From: Euphorbia lathyris
Lineage: Eukaryota > Streptophyta > Magnoliopsida > Malpighiales > Euphorbiaceae
Direction of reading: 5' to 3'
Assembly (NCBI RefSeq): GCF_963576675.1
Contig: NC_088911.1
Span: forward strand, 90,177,256-90,241,255
Length of the DNA: 64,000 bases
The notes below the pieces were generated by a model. The model searched no databases, was not told where the DNA came from, and was given only the letters and a program-made list of their open reading frames with translations. Position 1 is the first letter of the stretch; every line of letters starts with the position of its first letter. Made by a program: the position numbers and the translations under genes. Shown here piece after piece: positions 35,214 through 47,971 of this stretch.

Positions 35214-35790
35214 CACTACAACAAATAACATCTACAGCCACCAAAAAAATTGTTGCTAAATCAAAAAAAAATTTTATAGCAAAATCATATAGCTACGAAA
35301 ATAATAATTTATAGCTTGCGTAGCAAAAAGTGGCGAAGCTAATACTTTAGCTACTTAAGTTAAGTCATTTATAGCTAAAAATTGATCTATATAGCTACAT
35401 AAGTATTGAAAATATAATTATATCATTATTATTGTTTTTTACTATGAAATCATAACTTTGTAGCAAATAATTGGTATAATCACCTTCAAAAGAAAATTGT
35501 AGTTGTAATTATTAGCTTTATCTACCTATAATACTATTTATAACTAAAAATATAAATTATTTGCCACAAATTAAGTGGCCAAGGAACGTAAAATTTATTT
35601 ATAAATAAAGTTAAAAAATTCATAGCTAAAACATGATTTTAATTGCTAAAAAATCAAATCGAATTAAAGAAAAAATGTTAAATTTATAGCCTTAAATTTT
35701 AAATTAAATGTATGTTGTGTTACGGTGAATTTGATTTATTAAGGTAGCTACAAACCAAACTGTATTTATGACAAAACAATTATGCTAGTT
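35214..35790. mobile_element. CACTA-type element, one end only
   Basis: CACTACAACAAATAACAT at 35214 is a CACTA terminus. The next 570 bp carry many short TAGCTAC/GTAGCTA subterminal motifs. I found no matching inverted end up to 36.8 kb, so the right boundary is unknown. Confidence 0.55.
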
Positions 35791-36837
35791 ATCTTTGGAA
35801 TTAAATATTATATCAAATTAATAATAATATGAATAACATCCAAAAAAATAAAAAGTAATTACTAAATAACATATCCATAAATAAGGAATTTAAATACAAC
35901 GAATTCCAAATACAAATTGTTCAAAAAGTTCATTACAATTGTAAAATTACAATACAAATTACAACCTCTAAACAAATAAAGGAAGTACTTCACATCCATT
36001 AAATCCTCTCCAACATCTTTCATCATTTGCAATAATAGTTTTGTGAGAAATATTAAAAATAAGCATATGAACTATGAACTAAACTCAATTCATCAAACTT
36101 TAAAGTTGAATTATTAGAACATGTATATAATTAAAATTGACAGTACTATGATCTTTCAAATGAGTAAACTAGTCTTCTCTAATAGCATAAAAATAGCATT
36201 CATTTCTAAGATGTTCCCATATGTCAAAGTAAAACACAAAATCAACATACCTCCATGTAGTTTGCAATAATTTCAGATGATGAAGTACAATCTTGAAGCA
36301 AAAGATATATAATATTGATAAGGCATATGTTTTTACCAGAAATGCTAATGCTCAATGAACATATTCTTCTGCTTAAAAAGAGCAGTAGACATTTGTGGTT
36401 GGAAGAAAAAAGCAGGATTAGTTTCTGTAAAAATATTGATTTCCCTCCAATTGGAAATGAAATTCGAAAGTTTTATTTAATAGGAAGAAGTAAAACAAGC
36501 AACTATGAGTGATGGGAGACGTGATGGAAAGATAATGGACTTCTATTTTAATATGGATTGTGGTGAGATATATTAATTGTGAACTAAATAAAAATGGAGA
36601 GTGGCTAATGAAATTTTCAAAGATTCATATTGCACAAATTTCTCTTTATTGTTATAGTCCAACACGTGTTATAATATTTAATTTATTATATAACATATTG
36701 ATAGACATAGGGTTAAACTATTATGAGAGCAGTTCTACTTATACATTGATATATATTTCTTAATATATATATATAAATAAATAAAATTATATCCATTTTA
36801 AATATTTTATTTGCTGTACTTAGTATATAACGTTTCA
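35791..36837. other. Non-coding AT-rich stretch
   Basis: Possibly interior of the one-ended CACTA. No gene or repeat is recognised. Frames of 65-67 codons at 36315 and 36560 have no recognisable protein features. Confidence 0.35.
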
Positions 36838-37695
36838 CTAATTTACGTTAAGTTATGTTACGTCAAGTTACGTTATGTTATCTAAATTTACGTTATGTTA
36901 CATCATATTAAGCTGAGTTATTTAAATTTATGTTATGTTATGTTATCTTACGTTATGTTCCGTTACGTTACGTGAATTTATGTTATACTACATTATGTTA
37001 CGTGACGTTACGTCATGTTACGTCACGTCACGTCACGTCACGTCACATTACGTAACGTTACGTCACGTTACATTATGTTATGTAATGTGAATTTACATTA
37101 CGTTACGTTACGTTACATTAGGTTACGTTACGTTACATGAATTTACGTTATGCTACATTATGTTACGGGAGTTTACGTTACATTATATTACGGGAATTTA
37201 CGTTACATTACGTTATATTACGTTACGTTATGTTACCTTCCTTACGTTACGTTACCTTACGTTACGTCAATTTATGTTACAGGAATTTACGTTATGTTAC
37301 GTGAATTTACATTATACTACGTTACGTTACGTTAAGTAAGTTAGCTATGGTATATTATGTTATTTGAATTCACGTTACGTTACATTACGTTAATTTACGT
37401 TACATTACGTTACATCATGTGAATTTACTTTAGGTTACATTATGTTAGGTTATGTTATGTTAACTTAAGTTAGCTATGATATGTTATGTTACGTTATATT
37501 ACATGAATTTACATTACATTATGTTACGTCATGTGAATTTACTTTACGTTACGTTACGGTAGGTTACGTTACGTTGCGTAACATTACGTTAAGTTAAGTT
37601 AGCTATGATATGTTATGTTACGTGAATTTACGTTACGTCCCGTCCCGTCCCATCACGTTATGCGTAAAGTTATGTAATAGAACTAAATGTAACTT
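36838..37695. repeat. Degenerate pentanucleotide array, (TTACG)n
   Basis: About 850 bp consist largely of TTACG, with TTATG, TTACA and AATTTACG variants and longer GTGAATTTACG spacers. TTATG and TTACA are what CpG deamination on either strand of TTACG would give. There is no coding capacity. Confidence 0.9.
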
Positions 37696-37824
37696 AATGC
37701 AACGTAACGTAACGCGTGTATAGACTATTAAAATATGCACTTAACATATAAGGGTAAATAATTTATTAGTCCCGGAGTTTATACGCATTATACTATTTAG
37801 TCTCTCTGTTTTTTTTTTGGAACA

Positions 37825-37917
37825 CACTATAAATCCCTAATAAAAGGGTGGCCCGGTGCACTACGCGTCCCCGCTGAGCGAGGGTCCGGAGAGAGGTCCC
37901 ACTATAAATCCCTAATA
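37825..37917. mobile_element. SINE-like GC-rich scrap with 18-bp direct repeats
   Basis: A 57-bp GC-rich insert (37843-37899, containing GTGGCCCGGTGCACTACGCG and GAGGGTCCGG) is flanked by two perfect copies of CACTATAAATCCCTAATA. The insert resembles the conserved box of plant Au-type SINEs. Long duplications of this size are typical of LINE-driven retroposition. Only a fragment of a SINE is present. Confidence 0.55.
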
Positions 37918-38689
37918 TTTGATAAAATTTAAATACTTAGTTTATCCCACCATAAACATTAAGACAGGCAATATATACCATAAATATACAAATAAGACAA
38001 CGAGTAGTAATTATTAAGACAAGAAAATCAAACTATAAATTAATATTTACAAAATTTTATGGTAAATACTCAATATATTTTAAAATATTAAACACACCTT
38101 TTTTTAAGAGAAATCCACTATTTTTTATAAAATATATTTCATAATAATATTCATATCCATTTATTTATAATTCATGTCACCCAATTGAGCTGACATCAAA
38201 TATAATGCATGTCACACCTGACCTTAAAGGGCATCGAATATGAATGCCTATGGTTTAGAAGTACATTTCTCATTTCTAAGAAAATAGCCATTAACTTATT
38301 AGGTAAGCATTTATAACTTTATCACCATTAATTTAACAAAATCACCTCAATACTCAATACTGTAAAACCTGCACTTAGGCATTACAATTAATAAAAAAAA
38401 AATTATTTCCAATGATCTATAGTCTCCAAACTGTTCTAAAAAAACAAATTCACTCAACAGTAATATCAATTCTATATTTCTGTCACTTAATTCCTACACT
38501 TCACGAATAAATGCTTTTGAATTTTCTATACTAGCTAATCCAATAGTCCAATAAACTCCTGACAAATATTTATCTAACCTACTTAATTGGCTTGGACTTG
38601 ATAATAATCATTATCAAACTTCCTACGTATCTCGATAATTTAAGCTGGGAATCAAAGCCACGTAGTTCTGCACATTACCGAAAGAAAAA

Positions 38690-40141
38690 TATCTGATGTT
38701 ATCTTCATCATTATTTTGAGTATTTTACAGCAAGTAAGGATTTGATACAATTAGTTGTGACATTATTTTGATCAACAATGTTTTGAAATGTCACAAAATT
38801 GCCTGTGTACTAAATTAATATGCAAGAACTTCATTAATTTATAAACGAGGTATAGATTTTATGCTTAATGGGAACCTTGAAATTCATCACTTGAACTTGT
38901 TTAAGAATCAACAGACACGCACAAGAAAGTAACAACGAACAAATTCAAATTAACTTCTAAATGACTCTTTTTACCATATGAACTCAACTCAAATTCCTAA
39001 ATTGTCTCTTTTTACTTAAGAAATTCAACTTCAAAAGTCTAAACAACTCGATTTATCATACGAGTTCAACTCAAGTCCAAAATGTGTAATTACCAAACGA
39101 ATCCACTTAAATGTCTAAGTCTAAAATGTCTCTTTTACTCAAGACCCAATTTAACATTTAACACGACTATTTTTATTAAACAAACCATTTTTACCAAACG
39201 AGTTATTTTTATCAAATCGATCCAACCCAAGGTCCTAAATGACTTTTTACCAGAAAAATCATCCAGCAAACAAAAACCACTCTAATCTAGTCTGCAATAA
39301 AACCCTAGAAAATCCGTCCCCAGAATTCATCTTCCTCCTTTCTATTTCAATCTTGACCCCAACGAACAACCATAGACACGTGTTCTCAGTTAAAAATTTC
39401 AGAAAATAAACAACACCACACGCAACTATAAGCAAAAATTCATAAAAGGGGAAATCGTGCATAGAAAGGTACCGACAATGACGATTTACTGTAAAAGACA
39501 GAATATCTTCCCTCTTTAACTGCATGTTAAGATCCAACCAAGGAGAGACTGAATCTGTAAAAAAAAACTAGGAGGAACCATTCGAAGTAACTGAACTAAA
39601 GGAGACCGCCGCAGACCGGAACCGAATCCTTCTAAAACGGAATAATCAGACTCATTTCAACCGGCAGTCATGGCCAATGGAAAAGAATGGGAGCCGAGCT
39701 CCTGGATTCCTTGCCATATTCGACAAAGAGAGAGCAAGAGGGCAGGGAAGAAAGAAGCAGCTTTGTAGATAGATTAAGTCTTCTATTAAATGCCAGCTCA
39801 CATGATAATGAAAGTGATAATTTCATAATGAAATGACACCTGCACTTCTTCTTTTCTTCTTTGTTTTATATTTTATTGTATTGATAATTTGTAGTATTTA
39901 GTTGTAAATTAATTCTTTCAAAATGAGTATGAAAGAACCCAACTTATTCACTGGCATAATTGGATGCCTAACTTAGATTTTTTTTCTAAATAATCTAATC
40001 AAAACTTCATAATAATAATAATGTTAGGATTAAATTGCTTAACCACCTAGTAATAATTCCAGGCTTCTTAAAAATAAACGTTCCGCGTTAGTCTGGCGGA
40101 CCGAACCCTTATTGATAAATCGAGGATTAATCGAAAGATGT
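38690..40141. other. Extra sequence inside the 3' LTR, unassigned
   Basis: No gene is recognised. It contains stretches resembling a leader region (CT-rich, with CCCTAGAAAATCCGTCC). No clear insertion boundaries are visible. Confidence 0.35.
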
Positions 40142-42631
40142 TATTTTATCAAAACGAATCAAATCGAACAACGTTTTATCAAAACGAGTCAAATCAAACA
40201 ACGTCTTTTCAAAACGAATCAAATCGAACAACGTCTTTTCAAAACGAATCAAATTGAACAACGTTTCATCAAACCAAATTCGTAATCAAATAAACGTAAA
40301 ATTATATTTCAAATCATCAAACATTTTCAAAACATAATACTAAACTTTCGTGTGTATCCACCCTCGAATTCCACCCGTGTAGCTTATCATAACATCAATC
40401 ATATCAATAATCGAGATATCTTATTCATATCTCGCCTTGCCTAACGTTAGGACTACCAGCTGTGCACTCTGGCCATACCGCCCTTAGGTATGGTCTTACA
40501 ACTATTAACCCTACCCCGGGCAATCCTAGATGGACAAAACCATTTTATATATCTTTCAAATATCACAACATAAAAATCATATTTGGATTTCGATCCAAAT
40601 CACATAAATATTAACAACAACTGCATCCGCTTTCTCAATCCAAAAACAATTCGCATAAAATCATCAACATTATCAAAATCATTTGCTCGATCCAATTTTT
40701 AAAGTATCACAATCATAAATAATCATTCTTCAAATAATTAATCTCTAATCAAAATCGAGAGTATTCAAATAGTTTAAATAACAATTAAAACTAAAAATAT
40801 CACTAAAATACATTAAAATGAATTTTAAACCAAATACTTTGCTGAGACTTATTTTTATCTGTCAACGGATTAATTACGGATAATATTAAACCGGTATAGT
40901 TAATTGGAACGGATGATATGGTTAGACTCGTTAAATTACTAGACGTCTTATTTGTACTAATTTTATATTATACTTTCTTCCGACTTTAATTGGTAAATAT
41001 CAATACCAACTGTATTTGATAAATATCAATATTAGTCCTTCTATAATTTAACTCTAACAATTAAAGTTACTTAAAATATTTTATTTATAGAATTTAAATA
41101 ATCGAAATATTCTTAACGGATTATTTTCGGTTATCACCGGAATAGTATGGTGTAACTCAAACCGGTATAGTTATTTTAAACCGACGTAGTTAGTTTGGAC
41201 TGATTATACTTTTAAACTCGTTACACAGCTAAAAGTCGTAATACGGAATTTCACTTCGATAAATCTAAAGGACAACTAGTCTAAAATTTATATTTTTATT
41301 AGTAATTGATAGACGCTAAATTATTAATCGTAAATCTATTAAAATTTGACGAAACTATCAAAATCAAACTAGCTTAAAATCATACCTATAATATTTTAAA
41401 GATAATTTGGGTATAAAATTTCGTTACCAAAATGTCGCCGTCGGTCACCGAGAAAATGAATCACTGTAATCCGCTGACAGTTGATCCAAAACCTCGTCGT
41501 CAATCACCGATTATTAATCAACGTAATCCGTTTACAACCAAACAACGAACCTCTCTCTTTTCCTTACCATCCTTATGTATCTTAATTAAGTTTCATATCT
41601 TCCCCAATACCCAAACTAAAAACTCTCTCTTTTTTTATATCCCTAAAGAACTCCTTTATAAACCATAGCTAATTAATTTATAATAGACTAGTTGTAGACC
41701 CGTGCTTTGCACGGGCTTTTTTTACATTATACATTAATATCATATATTGATTGCATTGTAGTAATTTTTCATTAAAAATAAGAAACTGAAACTAAAAAAA
41801 ATGTAGTAATAAATTAATGACAAATTTTAGGAAAAAGCTGCTTTTTGTAACTTATATGAAATTATTGTTCCATTCATTAGTTGTGAAACATATACATACA
41901 CTATTGGTAAATTAAATTAAATAAAAAAATTAATAACGTAATTTACTCTATTTTATTAAAAATTTCTTAGTATATTTTGAGTATAATTATGTGTATTGTT
42001 TTTTTGTTTTACAAAATCAAAAAATTCAAGTCAATTTTTTCTTTTAACTTTAGAAACTACACGTTCAATTGCCATGGTTAAAACGTGAAAGCATATTTTC
42101 AATATTCTACAAAACTTTTTTATAGTTTTTTTTTTTTTTTTTTTGCTTTTTTTTGTAGATTTATAGCCCATTTAATTCTCATTTTTTGTAGCTTTTTTTT
42201 TTTTTTAAGTTCTAGTTCTAACTATCTTTCAATACAAACCGAACATGCCCTTAATTTGAGTTAAATTATTTAAATACTTGGAGTAATATTGTCTTAACTT
42301 GTTAGATCTATATACTTTAGCTCTAAATTTAAATCTAAAATTTTATATTATAAGGTTTATGTGTTACAGTTAATCTATAATTACCAAACATTTTTTTTTT
42401 TAACATCAAATCATATTAAACTTTAGAGTTAATCTCTAATTTAGTATAATCATAAAATTTTCACTATAAAATAAATAATTGTCCTTGCTGAACTATGGAC
42501 ATTATAAAACCTCATAATACATTATAAGAAGGTCATCCCAAGTTTAATTTGATTGGCTTAAAAGCTTATGCTAATACATTAACAGACTAATCATTATATT
42601 TTTTTTTTATTGTTTGGTTTGTAAGTGTATC

Positions 42632-42721
42632 CACCACCGATAGCAGTGGCTATTCACTTTCGCAGATAGTTTGCACCACCACCGATAGCAGTGGCTATTC
42701 ACTTTCGCAGATAGTTTGCAC
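42632..42721. repeat. 45-bp tandem duplication
   Basis: Two identical copies begin CACCACCGATAGCAGTGGCT and end CAGATAGTTTGCAC. They lie inside the Helitron, with AT-rich sequence on both sides. Confidence 0.95.
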
Positions 42722-43204
42722 CTCTATGAGTGAGACTATTGATTATATTTTATTTTTTAATAATATAATAAAATTTCTCAACAATTATATTTTCTTTTTT
42801 AATATTATATTTTCTTTTTTAATAATATTGCAAACTTTCTCTGTAATTATATTTTCTTTTTTAATGATATCCTAAACTTTTTATATTTTCTCTTTATTCT
42901 CAAGAAACATAAGTGATACTGTTTAAGAGCTTGGAACATTACAACTTGGAACATTACAATATACAAAGACAGTATTAAAAGAAAATTGAATATCACATTA
43001 ACATTAACAACACACTTAGTCCTTGTTGACTAAGTCATGATGATTCCCAAGTACGGTGATAGAACTTGGAAGAATTGAACCCAAAAAAACTTAAAAGGTA
43101 TTCTTTAAGAATTTGAGTACCGAAAACAGCGCTGCTAGAGTGTCTAGACCAGTAGCATGGAATCCAGGAGGAGATCGGAAACACAAACACTCCTATGTTG
43201 AGGT

Positions 43205-44627
43205 TAGAGCTGTCAAAATGAGTCCTAACCTATTTATTGACCCATTTAATCCATTATTTAAATAGGTTAGGGTTGACCTTTTTATGGATTGGGTCATAAA
43301 AAGATTGAACCATTTAACCTATATAATAAAAGGGTTGAATAGGTTTTTGACAGGGTCAATCCAATAACCCATTAGTTTCTTATTCATCTTAAAACAACCA
43401 CAAATACTTATTCTTTAATATTAGTAAATTTGAATTATTGAATGAAATTTGAATTATTCATCCACTAAATCAGAAATATTCTCTTCATATTATTCTTTTC
43501 ATACTTATTCTTTAATATTAGTAGATTTTTCAATTCATTATATATAGTTTCCTTTGAAATAATATATTTATTTATTTATAAAATGTGAGGATGTGGGGCT
43601 GTGACGACAACCCAATAAATAATTTCGTCAAAACATTCATTTATTTAATAATTAATAAATATATTTTTTTTATTTCTCATACAAAACGTCTAAAACAAAA
43701 AATAATATTCTCTAATTCCATGAAATATTAAATTATATATTCTCAAAAGAAAACTTATAAAATTAATGGTTAATTTAAAAAAACACATGGTTTCATGTTT
43801 TCATAGATCAGAAATTCTAAAATTCCATAAGTTTCTAGAATTTAAAATTCCAAAATTCTAGAATTTTCTGGAATTTCAGAGCTCTGAAATTTTTGAAATT
43901 TCAGATTTCTAAAATTTCAAAAATTCTGGAATTTCAAAAATTCTGGAATTCCAGAATCTAAAGAATTCCAAAATCTGGAAAATCTAGAATTTCGAAAATT
44001 CTGAAATTCCAGAATATGAAAATTCTGGAATTTCAGAAATTCTAAAATTCTAGAATTTAAAATTCTAGAAATTCTAGAATCTGAAAATTCTGGAATTTCA
44101 AAAATTCATAAATTCCAGATATTCTGAAATTTCAGAAATTTTAGAATTTTGAAAAATTCTAGAATTCCAGAATCTGAAGAATTCTAGAATTTCAAAAATT
44201 CAAAAATTTTGAAAATTCTGAAATTCCAAAATCTGAAATTTCAGAATCTGGAATATCAAAAATTCTGAAATTTCAAAAATTCAGAAATTCCGTAAATTCT
44301 GGAATTTTGAAAATTCTGAAATTTTAAAAATTCCTGATGATTTGGATGATTACTACATTGTTGTTTGATTTTATAGAACATTACATTATTTGGACTAATA
44401 GTTTTTTACGTGTATGTTAATTGAAATTCAAATGAACAAATTTTTAATTAGATTTAGTTAAATGGGTTAAATGGATCAACCCATGTAACCCATTTAATAA
44501 ATGGGTTGGATTATTTTGACCTCTATACAAATAGGTTATTACAATCCATTTATTAAATGGGTTGTATTGGGTCAACCCATTTATTAAATAGGTTGGGTCA
44601 ATCTTTTTAACCATTTTGACACCTCTA
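43205..44627. mobile_element. hAT-type non-autonomous element, TSD GTTGAGGT
   Basis: The ends TAGAGCTGTCAAAATG and CATTTTGACACCTCTA are inverted repeats. The 8-bp duplication GTTGAGGT is perfect on both sides (43197-43204, 44628-44635). AACCCATTTAATAAATGGGT-like tracts lie inside both ends. It interrupts an exon-like stretch of the sequence carried by the Helitron. It has no transposase. The 138-codon frame across its right end comes from repeats. Confidence 0.92.
43808..44335. repeat. Degenerate palindromic array, AATTCTGGAATTTCAGAA type
   Basis: About 530 bp consist of variants of GGAATTTC/GAAATTCC arranged in both orientations about every 9-18 bp. It forms the centre of the hAT element and probably arose by expansion there. 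Confidence 0.88.
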
Positions 44628-44704
44628 GTTGAGGTTGGATTCAAATAATTCTCCTTCACAATGACACCTCTAGTTGAGGTTGGATTCAAATAATTCTCCT
44701 TCAC
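44617..44704. repeat. Tandem duplication including the hAT right end
   Basis: The phrase TGACACCTCTAGTTGAGGTT, followed by GGATTCAAATAATTCTCC, occurs at 44617 and again from 44662. The last bases of the hAT element plus its flank were copied once more after insertion. Confidence 0.88.
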
Positions 44705-47220
44705 CACCCGCGCTAAGTAGAGAGGTCCTTGACCCCATAAAGTTATAACCTGGTGACTGTACCATTTCAAGAATTCCTGGCGCCCATGGAATGCTATGAA
44801 TTTCATTGCCTGCAACTTCGAGAGACATGCCAAAGATAATGACATTCTTCGTTGAAACATGAAGCGGAGTGCCTAAATATAGAATTCTCACAAAGAAACA
44901 ATACATGTGAATCCACCAAATATCATGTAGTTATCAAATAGCAGAGCACAGTAAACAAAATATATCATAGATAGAAACTAATCCCATATTCATTATACAG
45001 TTAACATGGTTTATATCCAAATTCAACAACATCCCTGCCACATCTAGCATATTATGAAGGCCATTCCAGTCAATGTACAATAAGAATAATCAGAAAAGGT
45101 TCAAACATCCATCTATACAGAGTGTGTAATGAGTCTAAACTACTTCAAGGAAATGATTTCACATCCAAAATTCATAAACTAAGTCTGCATTAATTACTTA
45201 CAATTGGGAGAATAGGTATATGCCTCTTCCATAACACCTGCACATGGGAAGATTGCAAAGTGAGGAGGAATTTAAAACCTGCCAAAAACTCTGAGCACAA
45301 AGATGAGGTTCATTTTGCAAAACCATAGTGAAAATGCCAAAAAAATACTTGAATTCTGAAGACTTGAAACAAATGTAAAACCCGAGTAAAAATCAATTTA
45401 CACAAACAATCACAAATACATAAGAAATAAAGACTTGAAACAAATGTAAAATGGAGTAAAAATAAAGTGAACCATGAAAAATAACACGTAAGATAAAAAA
45501 GATATAATTATTTAATGGCAACTGCATTTATGCAACCATAAACACCATGGTTGGACCAGATTGGAAGTACAATAATGCCATGTTAAAGAAACAACTCCCA
45601 TATAGGTGAAATATATTTACCAAAAATCAAGGAGAAGACGAAAATAAATGGAACTGCTCGTTTTTGCAATTGGAATCCTTATAGAAACCGTCTGCAATCA
45701 AGATCATAGTCTTAACGAATTCATTAATGGCGGAGAGCTTGATACACAGATAGTAAGTGTCAAAAATTCATTAAAAGAAACAAATCAAATCAAACTTGAA
45801 ATTTAATCTATACAATAAAGATGGAGAAGAAGAAATTGATAAAAGGGAAAGAAACGATAACAGTCCATCACTCTGTTCAAATGCAACCGAATTCCACAGG
45901 CATCATTAACATTCAATCACATTTCATAGTATCATAATTCTTCATTTGCACAAAATCGATTCATGAAATTTGCACTTTAAAATCTACATGTTTAAAGCCC
46001 CAAAAAACAATCCAAAACTCCGTAAACAACCCAGGAATTTTTTTTATCTTTTCAAAATAAGAAAATTTGAAACAATAGCTTACATCCAGACTATAATACA
46101 CACAAAATAAGTGCGATTCTGAAACCTTAACACCCAATTTGAGCCAATGATAATCAGTTACCGTTTCGCCGTTTCTCCTATTGGTTGAACCCGGTCGAAT
46201 TCCGAGCGCCTTCATCGATCTCAAAATCGCTGCAAAGAAAATCAAATGAAATGCACTAACCTTGTAGAAAGGTATAGATTACCACATCATTTCAATTCAT
46301 AAACTCACATCATTTCAATTCATAAACTCCTAAATGGCACACAAGTTGTAGCTAACGCAATTCAAAATGAGGTTATTTAGCCTGTAATTTTATGCCGATT
46401 CACTGCTTCTACCAAACTTAACTGGTTAAGCTAAGAATGGTTACTTCAGAAATTGCATGAGAATGACACGTTTAATAGGTTATATTGTGACCAATTTTTC
46501 AGCATCTTCACTTTGTATGAAATCAGAACTGAACAACTAATTCCATATGTTATTTTTATCCTACAATTTAAAAGTCTTTCTAAATGATAAACTGCTAAAT
46601 GTGAAGGAACAGAACAAAAATTAGCAAAATTTTACTCCCCAATTATAACCACAGGCAAAAGGAAATAGGAAATTAGAACAAATTATTACCTACATGCATG
46701 TGGTACAATACGAATCACAAGGACAATAGGCAAAGGAAACCGAAAATCTTAACAAAGAAAATATATGTTTCTTGAATCCATAACTCAAATTGTGAGAGAA
46801 TGAAACCCTCCATGCTCAAAATCGAGTCAATGTTGAATGAAAAACAAAATTTTGAAAATTATTTGCCGAAAGAGAAAGCAAACGTACCAGAGAGTAATTG
46901 GATTCAGAATTATTAGGATGATTGGTATGAGTTTAGAGACAATGTAATACCCAATCTTGGTTAGGCCGAAGATGGCTGAGTCGAGAAGAACTGAAGAGGG
47001 CGTTTGAGAGAGAATGGCGGGACGACAATTTTCTCTGAAAACACGGTAGATCAGAGTTAGATTGAGAAATCAAACAAACCAAGAGAGTGAGAAATCTTAC
47101 CATAAAAAGTAGATCAGAGTTGGACTGAAGCAAATGACACCGCAGATCAAATCGTGATTTTCTTCTGATGACACCAGAGATCAAATCGTGATTTTCTATT
47201 GTGGTGGGAGATGAATGGAC
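44636..47220 (-). pseudogene. Host gene fragment(s) in the Helitron, multi-exon, family not recognised
   Basis: Several stretches look like exons with splice signals on the minus strand. Around 46161-46229, between TTTGCAG and ACG|GTAACT, it reads MKALGIRPGSTNRRNGET. A piece at about 45700 follows GATTGCAG and begins VSIRIPIAKTSSSIYF. The most complete is 44672-44900, with TPLHVSTKNVIIFGMSLEVA and EIHSIPWAPGILEMV. The last frame would continue across the hAT insertion into sequence at 43200-43050 if the insertion were absent. A CT-rich leader with candidate introns lies at 46890-47220. I do not recognise the family, and these could be pieces of more than one gene. Confidence 0.5.
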
Positions 47221-47971
47221 AGTTTAAATTTGCAGTTTTGTAGAACTGATGTTGCGGTTACAACTGCAAATTGAATCCGTATCATGTTGTAGTTTGGTAG
47301 AAAATGAGGAACCGCTGGGAGAAGGGAAGCAGAATAAGATTTCTACAAATTGAGGGAAAGACATGTCAGCATCAGTGATACTGAGAGGAGAACACTGTCA
47401 TTAATTTTTTTACTGATTTAGTATATTGTATCTCTGTCATTAATTTTTTTATAGATAGATGGTGTATGATAACCTTTCGACAAGTGGTGTACATGTTTTA
47501 TACTTTCAAATACATTGCCACGTATACATTTTTTTTGACAACACAACCTCTCTACAAATAAATAGTATAATTTCCTATTCTAATTAACATCATATTTTTT
47601 TATTATTTTTTTTAGTAAGCAAAGCCACGTGAAATTAATAATTAAATATATATTTATTGCGAGTTCCACTAACAATTATATAATAATTGTAACCTTCTTC
47701 ATTTCCCCCCAAATGTATGTTTTGATAACTCAATATAACTCAATTAAGTTCTTTTAGTAATTTATATAGTCAACTCGTTTTTTTAATTAAATTAATATTA
47801 ATTATTAATAAAAAGGTCCTCTTTAATTATTAAATTTTATAAAACTTACTCAAAACTTTAAAAACCAATAAATTAAACCCAATAGTATATTTAAATTCAT
47901 AATTAATTAACACTATAAAAATTATATTATAATCTATATCGAAGATTATAATTTTAGACACGGACGTTACA

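Larger units (their letters stand above)
41688..47459 (-). mobile_element. Helitron with exon-like host sequence, boundaries proven by an empty site
   Basis: The left end is A|CTAGTTGTAGACCCGTGC with the hairpin CCCGTGC TTT GCACGGG. The right end is TTATAGATAGA|T (in element orientation TCTATCTATAA). The other LTR of the host element has the uninterrupted sequence TTATAATAGA|TGGTGTATGA at 60042/60043, so the insertion is exactly between A and T with no duplication. No Rep/helicase is present. The interior holds exon-like gene pieces on the minus strand, a nested hAT element and a tandem 45-bp duplication. The 5' end shows a second partial terminus: CTGTCATTAATTTTTTTA occurs twice, at about 47394 and 47434. 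Confidence 0.92.
38210..47971 (-). repeat. 3' LTR of the internal-less element, split by a Helitron
   Basis: Sequence from 40142 to 41687 and from 47460 to 47971 aligns closely with the other LTR at about 2% divergence where I compared it. The segment 38210-40141 has the correct LTR-type end (TGTCACACCTGACC) and shares GGGAATCAAAGCCACGTAG with the other LTR. It is much longer than the matching 345 bp there, so it holds extra sequence or comes from an older copy. A 78-codon frame at 41432 occurs in both LTRs but has no protein features. Confidence 0.65.

Noticed and set aside
36838..37695. Possible interstitial telomere or centromere repeat
   Set aside because: The unit is TTACG, not TTTAGGG. 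The array is short and degenerate, without a 150-180-bp higher unit.
41432..41668. A 78-codon frame that is also present at 59787-60023 with few changes
   Set aside because: Both are inside the two LTRs of the same element, so sharing is expected. The composition is not protein-like and no start context or homology supports a gene.
44444..44860. 138-codon minus-strand frame
   Set aside because: It runs across the hAT end and the tandem duplication. The repeated YLNPTSTRGV segments are the duplication itself.
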